A stretch of 64,000 nucleotides of DNA from Sphingomonadaceae bacterium (GTDB lineage: Bacteria > Pseudomonadota > Alphaproteobacteria > Sphingomonadales > Sphingomonadaceae): positions 1 through 64,000 of the forward strand of contig JAKFUU010000002.1 in assembly GCA_021732525.1 (NCBI GenBank), in the 5' to 3' direction. Positions 28,771-37,304 of the stretch are shown here, piece after piece. Numbering within the stretch: position 1 is the stretch's first letter; every line of letters starts with the position of its first letter. Below the pieces are notes generated by a model. That model worked only from the letters and a program-made list of their open reading frames with translations, did not search any database and was not told the DNA's origin. A program made the translations under genes and the position numbers.

Positions 28771-30846
28771 ATGCGTCCCGATATACTCAATCCTCTATTT
28801 GCCGAAGTTCGCGCGATGCAAGGTGTCGGGCCAAAGCTGGCCAAGCCTTTGGAACGGCTGGGGCTGGAGCGGGTTAAGGATCTGCTCTATCATTTTCCGG
28901 CGAGCTGGACCTACCGCAAGCCAGCCGCCTTGCTCGACATGGATGACGTCGGCCAGAATATCATCATCCGCCTGATCATCGCCGAACATCGCGGCGGCAG
29001 CAGCCCGCGCGCACCCACGCGAATATTCGCCAGCGATGCCGAGGGCAATTATGTCACGCTGACCTTTTTTGGCCGCAACGGCGGCTGGGCGCGCAAGCAA
29101 TTGCCGCTTGGTGAAGAGCGGATCATATCGGGCAAGCTGGAACGCTATGGCGATGAGCTGCAAATTGTGCATCCCGACCATATTGAGCGCATGGATAGCG
29201 GCGATCGGCCCGGTTTGGCGGAACCCATTTATCCTTTGTCGGATGGCATAACCAGCCGCCGGCTGGGGCAATTGATTGGCGATGCGACGACGCGAATGCC
29301 CGCTTTGCCCGAATGGATCGAGCCGAGCCTTTTGGCGGCGCGGGGCTGGAGCGATTGGCAAACATCGCTGGCCGCCGTTCACCGGCAAGATAGCGAAATG
29401 GCCCGCGACCGATTGGCTTATGATGAACTGTTCTCGGGCCAACTGGCGATGCGGCTGGTCCGCCGAGCGATGGACCGCCGGGTGGGTGCAGCGGTAAAGG
29501 GCGATGGCCGGTTAACCGGCTTGCTTCGGCTTCCCTTTGACCTGACGGGCGCGCAAAAACGGACCATAGCGGAGATTGAGGGCGATTTGGCGCAATCGCG
29601 CCCGATGTTGCGCCTGCTTCAGGGGGATGTCGGATCGGGTAAGACGATGGTTGCCCTTATAACATTGCTGCGCGCGGTTGAGGCGGGCTTTCAGGGCGCG
29701 TTGCTGGCCCCGACGGAGATATTGGCGCGGCAGCATTTTTCGGGCCTCCAGCGGCTGTTATCGGGTCTTCCGGTGAATATCGCGATTTTAACCGGGCGCG
29801 ACAAAGGCCGCGCGCGCGAATCGACCCTGATGGGTCTGGCCGATGGCAGCATCGACATATTGATTGGCACGCATGCGATATTTCAAGAGGCGGTGCAGTA
29901 TAAAGCGCTCGCCGTCGCGGTGATCGATGAGCAACATCGTTTTGGCGTGTCGCAGCGGCTCATGCTGTCGCGCAAGGCCAAGGGCGTGCCGCATCTGTTG
30001 GTGATGACGGCAACACCCATCCCGCGCACGCTGGCGCTGGCCTGCTACGGTGAAATGGACAGCTCGCAACTGGATGAGCTGCCGCCGGGGCGCACGCCGG
30101 TGGAAACGCGCGTCATGTCCGCTGAGCGCCTGACCGAATTGATCGACGCGGTGGGACGGCATTTGGCGCTGGGTAAGCAAGCCTTTTGGGTTTGCCCGCT
30201 GGTCGAGGAAAGCGAACATAGCGACCTTGCCGCCGCGCAGCAGCGCGCGGAGCAATTGCGGCTGCGTTTTGGCGATGCCGTGGCGCTCGTGCATGGCCGG
30301 ATGAAGGGCGCGGAAAAAGATGCCGTTATGGCAGGCTTTATCGCTGGAAAAACGCGGCTGTTGGTGGCGACAACGGTGATCGAAGTGGGCGTAGATGTGC
30401 CCAACGCATCGCTGATGATTGTCGAGGCGGCGGACCGGTTTGGCTTGGCGCAGCTCCACCAATTGCGCGGGCGGGTGGGGCGCGGCGCGGAACAATCCAT
30501 ATGCTTGCTGGTGCGCAGCGCGAATATTGGCGAAACGGCGGCGGCGCGGCTCAAATTAATGCGCGAGACCAACGACGGATTCCGCATTGCCGAGGAAGAT
30601 TTGAAATTGCGCGGCAGCGGGGAGCTGCTCGGCACAAGGCAATCGGGGGACCGGCCGTTTCGCATCGCGACCGGCGAACAGGTGCGCCGCTTAATCGGTA
30701 TGGCGTCGGATGATGCGCGGTTGCTGCTGGAAAGCGAAAATGGCGGTGATGCGGATGGATTGGCGGGATCAAGGGGCCAGGCGGCCCGAATTGTGCTTTA
30801 TCTATTCGAACGCGACGCGGGTATTGCCACTTTGCGCAGCGGTTAA
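28771..30846 (+). CDS. recG: ATP-dependent DNA helicase RecG
   Basis: A 691-residue RecG. The N-terminal wedge/OB domain (YHFPASWTYRKP, VTLTFFGRNGGW) is followed by the helicase core with GDVGSGKTMVAL, the DEQH box IDEQHRFGVSQR, TATPIPRTLALACYG and the motif VI segment QLRGRVGRG. It remodels stalled replication forks and Holliday junctions. Its stop overlaps the end of the convergent PilZ gene by 4 bp. Confidence 0.97.
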   Translation: MRPDILNPLFAEVRAMQGVGPKLAKPLERLGLERVKDLLYHFPASWTYRKPAALLDMDDVGQNIIIRLIIAEHRGGSSPRAPTRIFASDAEGNYVTLTFFGRNGGWARKQLPLGEERIISGKLERYGDELQIVHPDHIERMDSGDRPGLAEPIYPLSDGITSRRLGQLIGDATTRMPALPEWIEPSLLAARGWSDWQTSLAAVHRQDSEMARDRLAYDELFSGQLAMRLVRRAMDRRVGAAVKGDGRLTGLLRLPFDLTGAQKRTIAEIEGDLAQSRPMLRLLQGDVGSGKTMVALITLLRAVEAGFQGALLAPTEILARQHFSGLQRLLSGLPVNIAILTGRDKGRARESTLMGLADGSIDILIGTHAIFQEAVQYKALAVAVIDEQHRFGVSQRLMLSRKAKGVPHLLVMTATPIPRTLALACYGEMDSSQLDELPPGRTPVETRVMSAERLTELIDAVGRHLALGKQAFWVCPLVEESEHSDLAAAQQRAEQLRLRFGDAVALVHGRMKGAEKDAVMAGFIAGKTRLLVATTVIEVGVDVPNASLMIVEAADRFGLAQLHQLRGRVGRGAEQSICLLVRSANIGETAAARLKLMRETNDGFRIAEEDLKLRGSGELLGTRQSGDRPFRIATGEQVRRLIGMASDDARLLLESENGGDADGLAGSRGQAARIVLYLFERDAGIATLRSG

Positions 30847-31166
30847 CCCCGCCGCGGCGCCACGCTTTTCAGCAAATCCATGAAATCGGGCAGGCGAATC
30901 ACCCTTTCAAATTGGAAACCTGCGCGATTTTCAACCGACCAGATAAGATGTGCTTCGATCCGGCCAACAACCGGTAAGCGCAATTCCACCCGGTCGCCGC
31001 GATCAAAGTCGGCATTGTTGTCAATCATAAATCCATGCGCGGAAATATTGATGATATGCACTTTGCGGTCACCATATATTTTGCTTTCGACAATTACCTG
31101 ATAATCGGCACGATGACGGGCCGCCCTGCGGAGGTCGTAATCATCCATTTCTATTGCATGGGCCAT
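30843..31166 (-). CDS. PilZ-domain protein
   Basis: A 107-residue protein consisting of one PilZ domain: the N-terminal Arg-rich switch RRAARHRADYQV, then NISAHGFMI (the [D/N]xSxxG motif), then a beta-barrel tail with AHLIWSVENRAGFQF. The binding residues look present, so it may bind c-di-GMP. The GGDEF/EAL protein 6 kb away could affect the same messenger. Confidence 0.85.
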   Translation of the reverse strand: MAHAIEMDDYDLRRAARHRADYQVIVESKIYGDRKVHIINISAHGFMIDNNADFDRGDRVELRLPVVGRIEAHLIWSVENRAGFQFERVIRLPDFMDLLKSVAPRRG

Positions 31167-31253
31167 ATTTGCGAGCGATCCCTTATTTATCTAGAGTCCC
31201 GTTTGACACAAATTTACCAATAAACAGTAAAAAACGGGCGATAAATGTATAAT

Positions 31254-32489
31254 TTATCTCGCCGGAAATTTCAACAAACCATGCTTTTTCTTGCCAGCCG
31301 AAATTTTGACAGGGTCAGATTGCGCCGCAATGGCGTGGTTTTCATCACTCACCATTACGCCGTCGACTTTGGCACCGCCGCCGCCGATCAAACGGCGCGC
31401 TTCTTTTTTGGAGCTAACAAAATCCAGCGCGAGCAAGGCATCGATGATCCCAATATGGCCTGCGTCAATTTCCGCCGATGGCAATTGCCCCCCTGACGCA
31501 CCATCCGCGAATGTTTGCCTTGCGGTTTCGGCGGCGGCATTGGCCGCATCGATACCGCGCGCCATCGCGGTGGCGGCATTGGCCAAGGCAATTTTGGCCT
31601 CGTTAATCTGCGATCCTGGAAGATTTTCCAGCCGCTCGATCTCGCGGGTTGGCAATTCGGTGAATAATCGCAGGAATTTGCCAATGTCCCGGTCATCGCT
31701 ATTGCGCCAAAATTGCCAATAATCATAGGTTGGCAGGAAATCCTCATGCAGCCACACCGCGCCATTAACGGTTTTGCCCATCTTCGCGCCATCCGCCGTT
31801 GTGATCAGCGGGCTGGTGATTCCGAACAGCTCGGCTCCTTCCATCCGGCGGGCAAGGTCGATGCCGTTGACGATATTGGACCATTGCTCCGACCCGCCGC
31901 ATTGCAATCGGCACCCTTCGCGGCGGTAGAGTTCCAAAAAGTCATAGGCTTGAAGAATCATATAGTTAAATTCAAGGAAGGAGAGCGATTGTTCGCGGTC
32001 CAACCGCTGTTTCACCGCGTCGAGCGTCAGCATCCGGTTGATCGAAAAATGCCGGCCCGCATCGCGCAGGAAGGAGATATAACCCAGCCCATCGAGCCAA
32101 TCGGCATTGTCGATCATGATGGCATCGGTTGGCCCGTCCCCAAAGGTCAAAAACCGTTCAAAGATCCTCAAGATCGACCGTTTATTGCTTTGAATTGTGG
32201 CGTCATCCAGCATCGGCCGCGCCTCGCTTTTGTCGGAAGGATCACCAATTTTGGTCGTGCCGCCACCCATGATAACGATGGGCTTATGCCCTGCCGCCTG
32301 CAACCGGCGCAGCGTCATAATCTGAACCAAGCTGCCAACATGAAGCGATGGCCCGGTGCAGTCAAATCCGATATAGGCCGGAATGCACTGTTTTTGCGCC
32401 AGAGCATCCAGCCCTTGCGCATCGGTCGTCTGATAAATATGGCCGCGTTCTTGCAAGAGACGCATTAAATCGGATTTAAATTCGGTCAT
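31254..32489 (-). CDS. tyrS: tyrosyl-tRNA synthetase
   Basis: Started at the ATG at 32489 (MTEFKSDLMRLLQERG); the ORF-track start adds 12 unlikely residues that overlap the ribosome site of the divergent gene. The 411-residue class I enzyme has the HIGH equivalent GPSLHVGSL, the KMSKS equivalent AKMGKT, the tyrosine pocket segment YDFLELYRREGCRLQCGGSEQW and a C-terminal S4 RNA-binding domain (RRLIGGGGAKVDG). Confidence 0.97.
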   Translation of the reverse strand: MTEFKSDLMRLLQERGHIYQTTDAQGLDALAQKQCIPAYIGFDCTGPSLHVGSLVQIMTLRRLQAAGHKPIVIMGGGTTKIGDPSDKSEARPMLDDATIQSNKRSILRIFERFLTFGDGPTDAIMIDNADWLDGLGYISFLRDAGRHFSINRMLTLDAVKQRLDREQSLSFLEFNYMILQAYDFLELYRREGCRLQCGGSEQWSNIVNGIDLARRMEGAELFGITSPLITTADGAKMGKTVNGAVWLHEDFLPTYDYWQFWRNSDDRDIGKFLRLFTELPTREIERLENLPGSQINEAKIALANAATAMARGIDAANAAAETARQTFADGASGGQLPSAEIDAGHIGIIDALLALDFVSSKKEARRLIGGGGAKVDGVMVSDENHAIAAQSDPVKISAGKKKHGLLKFPAR

Positions 32490-32517
32490 GCCGCGCTGAC
32501 TACAGGAGGATGAGCAA

Positions 32518-33063
32518 TTGAACAATATACAGAAACTGGTTTGTCACCCCAATATGCCGGGAAAGGGCGTTGATTCGATCGACGTGCAAGTCACGCTCAA
32601 ACCCGGCGGGCGGCTTTGGATGCGGTATCATATCGCATGCGATCCGGCGCATGTGCAGCTATCGGACCCCGCCGATCCGCTGCGCACCGATTTTTTATGG
32701 CACCGCACCTGTTTTGAAACATTCATCACGCGCGGCGGGCAAAGCCAGTATATCGAATTTAATTTTTGCCCGTCAAGCCGCTGGGCCGCTTATCAATTTA
32801 CCGATTACCGGAAAGGCGCGGCGGATTTGCCGGTGGAGGAGGCGCCCGCGATCCACCTTGACCTCAGCGAAACGCATATCGCGATCGAAGCCGATGTCTT
32901 GCTGCCCGAATCATGGCGCGACGGACCGATGATGATGGGTATCACCACCATTATCGAGGATGAGGAGGGAACGCTGTCTTATTGGGCATTGGCGCATCCG
33001 GGCGACAAGCAGGAGTTTCATGACCGCAGCTGTTTTATCCACCCGTTGCAGGCAGCGGAATAG
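32518..33063 (+). CDS. DOMON-like domain protein
   Basis: A 181-residue protein starting at TTG (32518) with a strong AGGAGGA ribosome site upstream. The motifs LWHRTCFETFI, YIEFNFCPSSRWAAYQF and YWALAHPG resemble the DOMON-like single-domain family, which has a heme- or sugar-binding beta-sandwich fold. There is no signal peptide. It ends 3 bp before the namZ-like gene, so the two form an operon. The function is not established. Confidence 0.75.
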   Translation: MNNIQKLVCHPNMPGKGVDSIDVQVTLKPGGRLWMRYHIACDPAHVQLSDPADPLRTDFLWHRTCFETFITRGGQSQYIEFNFCPSSRWAAYQFTDYRKGAADLPVEEAPAIHLDLSETHIAIEADVLLPESWRDGPMMMGITTIIEDEEGTLSYWALAHPGDKQEFHDRSCFIHPLQAAE

Positions 33064-33066
33064 ATT

Positions 33067-34269
33067 ATGAAATTCGGAATTGATCGGCTGATCACCGAAC
33101 CCTCGCTCCGCGCCGATCTGGCGGGGAAGCGGGTTGCCTTGCTCGCGCATCCCGCGTCGGTGACCGAAAATTTGGTGCATAGTCTTGACGCCTTGGCGGC
33201 GCTTGATGACGTCAACGTCACCGCCGCTTTCGGCCCGCAACACGGAATGCGCGGCGACAAGCAGGATAATATGGTGGAGACACAGGATTTCACCGATCCC
33301 ATCCATCAGATACCGGTTTTCAGCCTCTATGGCGAGGTGCGCCGTCCGTCCGGGCAGATGATGAGCACATTTGACACGGTGCTGATCGATATGCAGGATC
33401 TGGGTTGCCGGATTTACACCTTCATCACCAGCTTGCGCTATATGCTGGAGGCCGGCGCAGCGCATGGCAAATCGGTATGGGTGCTGGACCGGCCCAATCC
33501 CGCGGGCCGCCCGGTCGAGGGACTGATATTGCGCGAAGGATGGGAAAGTTTCGTCGGCGCGGGCGCGATGCCGATGCGCCACGGGCTGACGCTGGGCGAG
33601 ATGGGCCATTGGTTCATCGATCGGCTGGGCTTATCGGTTGACTACCGCGTCATTGAAATGGAAGGGTGGCAGCCGGCCCCCGGCTATGGTTGGCCAACGG
33701 ACCGAATTTGGATCAACCCCAGCCCGAATGCGCCCAATGTAACCATGGCGCGCGCTTATGCGGGCACCGTGATGGTTGAAGGTGCGACGCTAAGCGAGGG
33801 CAGGGGCACCACCCGGCCGCTGGAGATATTTGGCGCACCCGACATTGATGCGCGCCGGGTGATCGCGGAAATGCAAAGCTTCGCGCCGCAATGGCTGCAT
33901 GGTTGCATCTTGCGCGAATGCTGGTTTGAACCCACTTTTCACAAACATGCTGGCAAACTGTGCCACGGCGTTCAAATTCATTGCGAAGGGCCAAGCTACC
34001 GGCATGACGCCTTTCGGCCATGGCGGCTGCAAGCGCTGGCTTTCAAGGCGGTGCGGCGGCTTTATCCCGATTATCCGCTTTGGCGCGGCAAGGATTTTAA
34101 ATATGAATATACCAACGATATGCTGGCCATCGATGTGATCAATGGCGGCCCGTTGCTGCGCGAATGGGTCGATAATCCCGCGTCAACCGCCGATGACCTT
34201 GATGCCATCACGATTCCCGATGAGGATGCGTGGCGGGCGCAGCGGCAGCCGTTTCTGCTTTATGGATAG
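33067..34269 (+). CDS. NamZ-like exo-beta-N-acetylmuramidase (DUF1343 family)
   Basis: A 400-residue protein with the DUF1343 signatures FGPQHGMRGDKQDNM, VLIDMQDLGCRIYTFI, WVLDRPNPAG and TLSEGRGTTRPLEIFG. Characterised members (NamZ) release MurNAc from the non-reducing end of peptidoglycan fragments. No signal peptide is seen here, which would imply a cytosolic role on imported muropeptides, unlike secreted Bacillus NamZ. The product would feed the AmgK-MurU salvage route encoded earlier in the window; that link is inference. Confidence 0.85.
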   Translation: MKFGIDRLITEPSLRADLAGKRVALLAHPASVTENLVHSLDALAALDDVNVTAAFGPQHGMRGDKQDNMVETQDFTDPIHQIPVFSLYGEVRRPSGQMMSTFDTVLIDMQDLGCRIYTFITSLRYMLEAGAAHGKSVWVLDRPNPAGRPVEGLILREGWESFVGAGAMPMRHGLTLGEMGHWFIDRLGLSVDYRVIEMEGWQPAPGYGWPTDRIWINPSPNAPNVTMARAYAGTVMVEGATLSEGRGTTRPLEIFGAPDIDARRVIAEMQSFAPQWLHGCILRECWFEPTFHKHAGKLCHGVQIHCEGPSYRHDAFRPWRLQALAFKAVRRLYPDYPLWRGKDFKYEYTNDMLAIDVINGGPLLREWVDNPASTADDLDAITIPDEDAWRAQRQPFLLYG

Positions 34270-34270
34270 C

Positions 34271-35449
34271 TCAGTTTTTCCGGCCCAATTCGCGCATGGC
34301 ATCATCGAGCCCCGCCAAAGTAAGCGGATACATCCGATCATTCATCAGTTCCCGGATGATTTTGGTCGATTGCGAATAGCCCCATTGCTGCTGCGGGACA
34401 GGATTCAGCCAAACCGATGCCGGATAAGTATTGCTGAACCGATGTAACCAGACCGCACCCGATTCTTCGTTAAAATGCTCAACAGAACCGCCGGGATGGG
34501 TAACTTCATAAGGGCTCATCGCGGCGTCGCCGACAAAGACAATTTTATAATCATGAGGGAATTTATGCAAAATATCCCACGTTGGCGTGCGCTCGGCAAA
34601 ACGGCGGCGATTGTCTTTCCACAACCCTTCGTAAGGGCAATTGTGGAAATAGAAAAATTCGAGATTTTTAAACTCGCTCGTTGCGGCGCTGAATAATTCC
34701 TCGCAAAGCTTGATGAAAGGATCCATCGATCCGCCGACATCAAGCAACAACAGCAGCTTGATCGCGTTGCGCCGTTCCGCACGCATGTGAATATCGAGCC
34801 AGCCCTGCCGCGCGGTGCCGTTGATCGTCTCATCGATATCCAGCTCATCGAGCGCACCGTCGCGGGCAAATTTGCGCAAGCGCCGCATCGCGATCTTGAT
34901 ATTGCGCGTGCCGAGTTCCTTGGTGCTGTCCAGATTTTGAAATTCGCGCTTTTCCCACACTTTTATCGCGCGTTTATGTTTGGATTCGCCGCCAATTCGC
35001 ACGCCTTCGGGATTATAGCCGCCATTGCCAAAGGGTGATGTGCCGCCGGTGCCAACCCATTTATTGCCGCCCTCATGGCGTTCCTGCTGCTCCTCCAGCC
35101 GCTTTTTCAGCGTCTCCATAATCTCATCCCAATTGCCCAGCGCCTTGATTTTTTCCATCTCTTCTTCGGACAGGAATTTTTCGGCAACCGCGCGAAGCCA
35201 ATCTTCGGGAATGTCAACCTGCTCTTGCCCATAATTGGTTAGCAGTCCTTTGAAAACTTTGTTAAAAACCTGATCAAACCGGTCGAGCAGCCCTTCGTCC
35301 TTGACAAATATCGAGCGCGATAGGAAATAAAATTCCTCGGGCGTGCGCTCAATCACGTCCCGGTCAAGCGCCTCCAGCAACAACAAATGCTCCTTCATGC
35401 TGGCCGAAATGCCGGCGCTGCGCAGTTCGTCAAGGAAGTTGAAGAACAT
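34271..35449 (-). CDS. CoxE-like VWA-domain protein
   Basis: A 392-residue protein. The N-terminal half is helical; the C-terminal half is a von Willebrand A fold with the metal-site motif LLLLDVGGSMDPFIKL, where the usual DxSxS is DVGGS. FPHDYKIVFVGDAAMSPYEV follows. CoxE-type proteins partner MoxR ATPases in metal-centre insertion or protein remodelling. It lies 6 bp downstream of the MoxR gene, forming the usual pair; the client is unknown because no CO dehydrogenase genes are nearby. Confidence 0.88.
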   Translation of the reverse strand: MFFNFLDELRSAGISASMKEHLLLLEALDRDVIERTPEEFYFLSRSIFVKDEGLLDRFDQVFNKVFKGLLTNYGQEQVDIPEDWLRAVAEKFLSEEEMEKIKALGNWDEIMETLKKRLEEQQERHEGGNKWVGTGGTSPFGNGGYNPEGVRIGGESKHKRAIKVWEKREFQNLDSTKELGTRNIKIAMRRLRKFARDGALDELDIDETINGTARQGWLDIHMRAERRNAIKLLLLLDVGGSMDPFIKLCEELFSAATSEFKNLEFFYFHNCPYEGLWKDNRRRFAERTPTWDILHKFPHDYKIVFVGDAAMSPYEVTHPGGSVEHFNEESGAVWLHRFSNTYPASVWLNPVPQQQWGYSQSTKIIRELMNDRMYPLTLAGLDDAMRELGRKN

Positions 35450-35455
35450 CGGGCC

Positions 35456-36310
35456 TCACCCGTTCCGCCGCGCCATAAATGCCAACCGTTCGAACAGCAT
35501 CACATCCTGCTCGTTTTTGAGCAGCGCGCCGTGCAAGGGCGGGATGGCCTTGGTTGGGTCTTTATTTTGCAACACATCGAGCGGCATATCTTCGGCGAGC
35601 AGCAATTTTAGCCAATCCAGCAGTTCGGAGGTTGACGGCTTTTTCTTAAGGCCTGGCACATCGCGCACTTCGTAAAATATATCCATTGCCTTGGAGACGA
35701 GTATCTTTTGAATGCCCGGAAAGTGAACGTCGATAATCGCCTGCATCGTCCCGCGATCAGGAAATTTAATATAATGAAAGAAACAGCGGCGCAGAAACGC
35801 GTCGGGCAGCTCTTTTTCATTATTGGAGGTGATGATAACGATCGGGCGTTCGGCGGCTTTTATGGTCTCATGCGTTTCATAAACATAAAATTCCATGCGA
35901 TCGAGCTCTTGCAACAAATCGTTGGGAAATTCGATATCGGCCTTGTCAATTTCGTCGATCAGCAGGATGGGGAGTTCGGGCGCGGTGAAGGCCTCCCATA
36001 GTTTGCCCTTTTTGATGTAATTTTTGATATCATGCACCCGCTCATCGCCGAGCTGGCTGTCGCGAAGGCGGGCCACCGCATCATATTCATACAAGCCCTG
36101 ATGCGCCTTTGTGGTCGATTTGATGTTCCATTCGATCAGCGGCGCGTCCATCGCCTTGGCAATTTCCTGCGCCAGCACGGTTTTGCCCGTTCCCGGCTCG
36201 CCCTTGACCAGCAGCGGCCGGCGCAGCGTGGCCGCGGCGTTAACCGCCACCTTCAAATCGTCGGTCGCAACATAATTATCGGTGCCGGAAAAACGTCCAA
36301 ATTTGCTCAT
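35456..36310 (-). CDS. MoxR-family AAA+ ATPase
   Basis: Started at the ATG at 36310 (MSKFGRFSGTDNYV) with GGGA upstream, 284 residues. Walker A is GEPGTGKTVLA, Walker B is PILLIDEIDKAD, sensor 1 is VIITSNNEKELPDAFLRRC. MoxR ATPases act as chaperones with VWA partners; here the CoxE-like gene follows directly. An 18-bp perfect palindrome sits 12 bp upstream of the start. Confidence 0.93.
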   Translation of the reverse strand: MSKFGRFSGTDNYVATDDLKVAVNAAATLRRPLLVKGEPGTGKTVLAQEIAKAMDAPLIEWNIKSTTKAHQGLYEYDAVARLRDSQLGDERVHDIKNYIKKGKLWEAFTAPELPILLIDEIDKADIEFPNDLLQELDRMEFYVYETHETIKAAERPIVIITSNNEKELPDAFLRRCFFHYIKFPDRGTMQAIIDVHFPGIQKILVSKAMDIFYEVRDVPGLKKKPSTSELLDWLKLLLAEDMPLDVLQNKDPTKAIPPLHGALLKNEQDVMLFERLAFMARRNG

Positions 36311-36322
36311 AATCATTCCCAA

Positions 36323-36340
36323 CTTAATCGATCGATTAAG
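36323..36340. promoter_or_regulatory. 18-bp perfect palindrome upstream of the moxR-coxE pair
   Basis: CTTAATCGATCGATTAAG is fully self-complementary and lies just before the MoxR ribosome site. It could be an operator for a dimeric regulator or a leader hairpin. No second copy was noticed in the window. Confidence 0.4.
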
Positions 36341-36439
36341 CCGGAGTAATTGGACCGGTTGCGGATTGCAACCATCCTCATTCAGATTTTTGTTACGGTG
36401 CCGTGGATGCCTGCTCGTGGTTATCGGCCGGGCCGCGGA

Positions 36440-37165
36440 TCACACACCAAAATGTTGCATCTCGGTATGGCGGGCAGCAATAAGCTGCCACAAGCCACGT
36501 TGCTGCGCCAATAGCTGCTGCGCGCCGAACATCATCGCACGCTGTTTGGCCGCAGTGGACGCCAATTGTTCCGCCAAGGCGACCGTTTGAGACAGCGGCG
36601 GTAGCTCAAGTTCGAATGGTTCAATGCCCAGCGCCAATGCGCATTGATCCATCAGCGGACGGGTATGCTGCCAATCGATCGCAAAGGCAATCGCCGTTCC
36701 AGCGGCACAGCCTTGCCGATCGGAGGTTGCCAGCATTTCAAAGCTTTTAGATTGGCCAGCAATGATAGCGGTAATTTTCTCCTGCCCGCTCTGCCGCGCG
36801 ATTGGACCCGCCGCTACGATCAAGCGGTTCAAATAATGGCGTTCCGCCGCGAAAGCCTGAATAGTGCTTAACAGCCAGTCGCGTGCAGCATCGTCGACAA
36901 TTTTGGTGGCCGCATGATCGATAATACCAGGATGCTTGCCGTGAGAAATACATAGAAAATGCGTGATATCCGCAATTAAAGCAGGCCGCAGCGTCATAAC
37001 CGCAGACCGAAGATCCATTGCGTCGCGGCTATCATTGAGAAATTTAAAGATCGGCTTTGTTACATGCAAACTGCCATCTTGGGTGATTGCACGAAGCAAC
37101 ACCGCACCAAAATTGCCTGCTGCCGCTGGCGGCGGCGATAGATGCCGGGCAAAATTTTCCATCAA
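36440..37165 (-). CDS. hypothetical protein
   Basis: A 241-residue protein I do not recognise. It has no signal peptide or clear membrane span, is helical and alanine-rich, and carries THFLCISHGKHPGIIDHAA in the first half and a Gln-rich C-terminal helix (AEQLASTAAKQRAMMFGAQQ). Single gene between moxR and rpoD on the same strand. Codon use looks like its neighbours, so it is probably a real lineage-specific gene. Confidence 0.7.
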   Translation of the reverse strand: MMENFARHLSPPPAAAGNFGAVLLRAITQDGSLHVTKPIFKFLNDSRDAMDLRSAVMTLRPALIADITHFLCISHGKHPGIIDHAATKIVDDAARDWLLSTIQAFAAERHYLNRLIVAAGPIARQSGQEKITAIIAGQSKSFEMLATSDRQGCAAGTAIAFAIDWQHTRPLMDQCALALGIEPFELELPPLSQTVALAEQLASTAAKQRAMMFGAQQLLAQQRGLWQLIAARHTEMQHFGV

Positions 37166-37271
37166 AGTCTCCGATTAGGGTCGATGTCACACATCGCCCA
37201 TTCCCGGTTATCGGTAGCGCCAACTTCTAAAGGACTGGTTTACATCTGGCAAAATTTTGACGAATAATCGT

Positions 37272-37300
37272 AAAAAATTTGACAGTTCGCTTCGTCAAAT
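37272..37300 (-). terminator. rho-independent terminator after rpoD
   Basis: On the minus strand, a 7-bp stem ATTTGAC / GTCAAAT with a 10-nt loop, followed by a T-rich tract, starting 4 bp past the rpoD stop. Confidence 0.8.
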
Positions 37301-37304
37301 CTGC

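Noticed and set aside
29788-30495. 235-residue minus-strand ORF inside recG
   Set aside because: Antisense shadow of the RecG helicase motifs, with His/Arg-rich composition.
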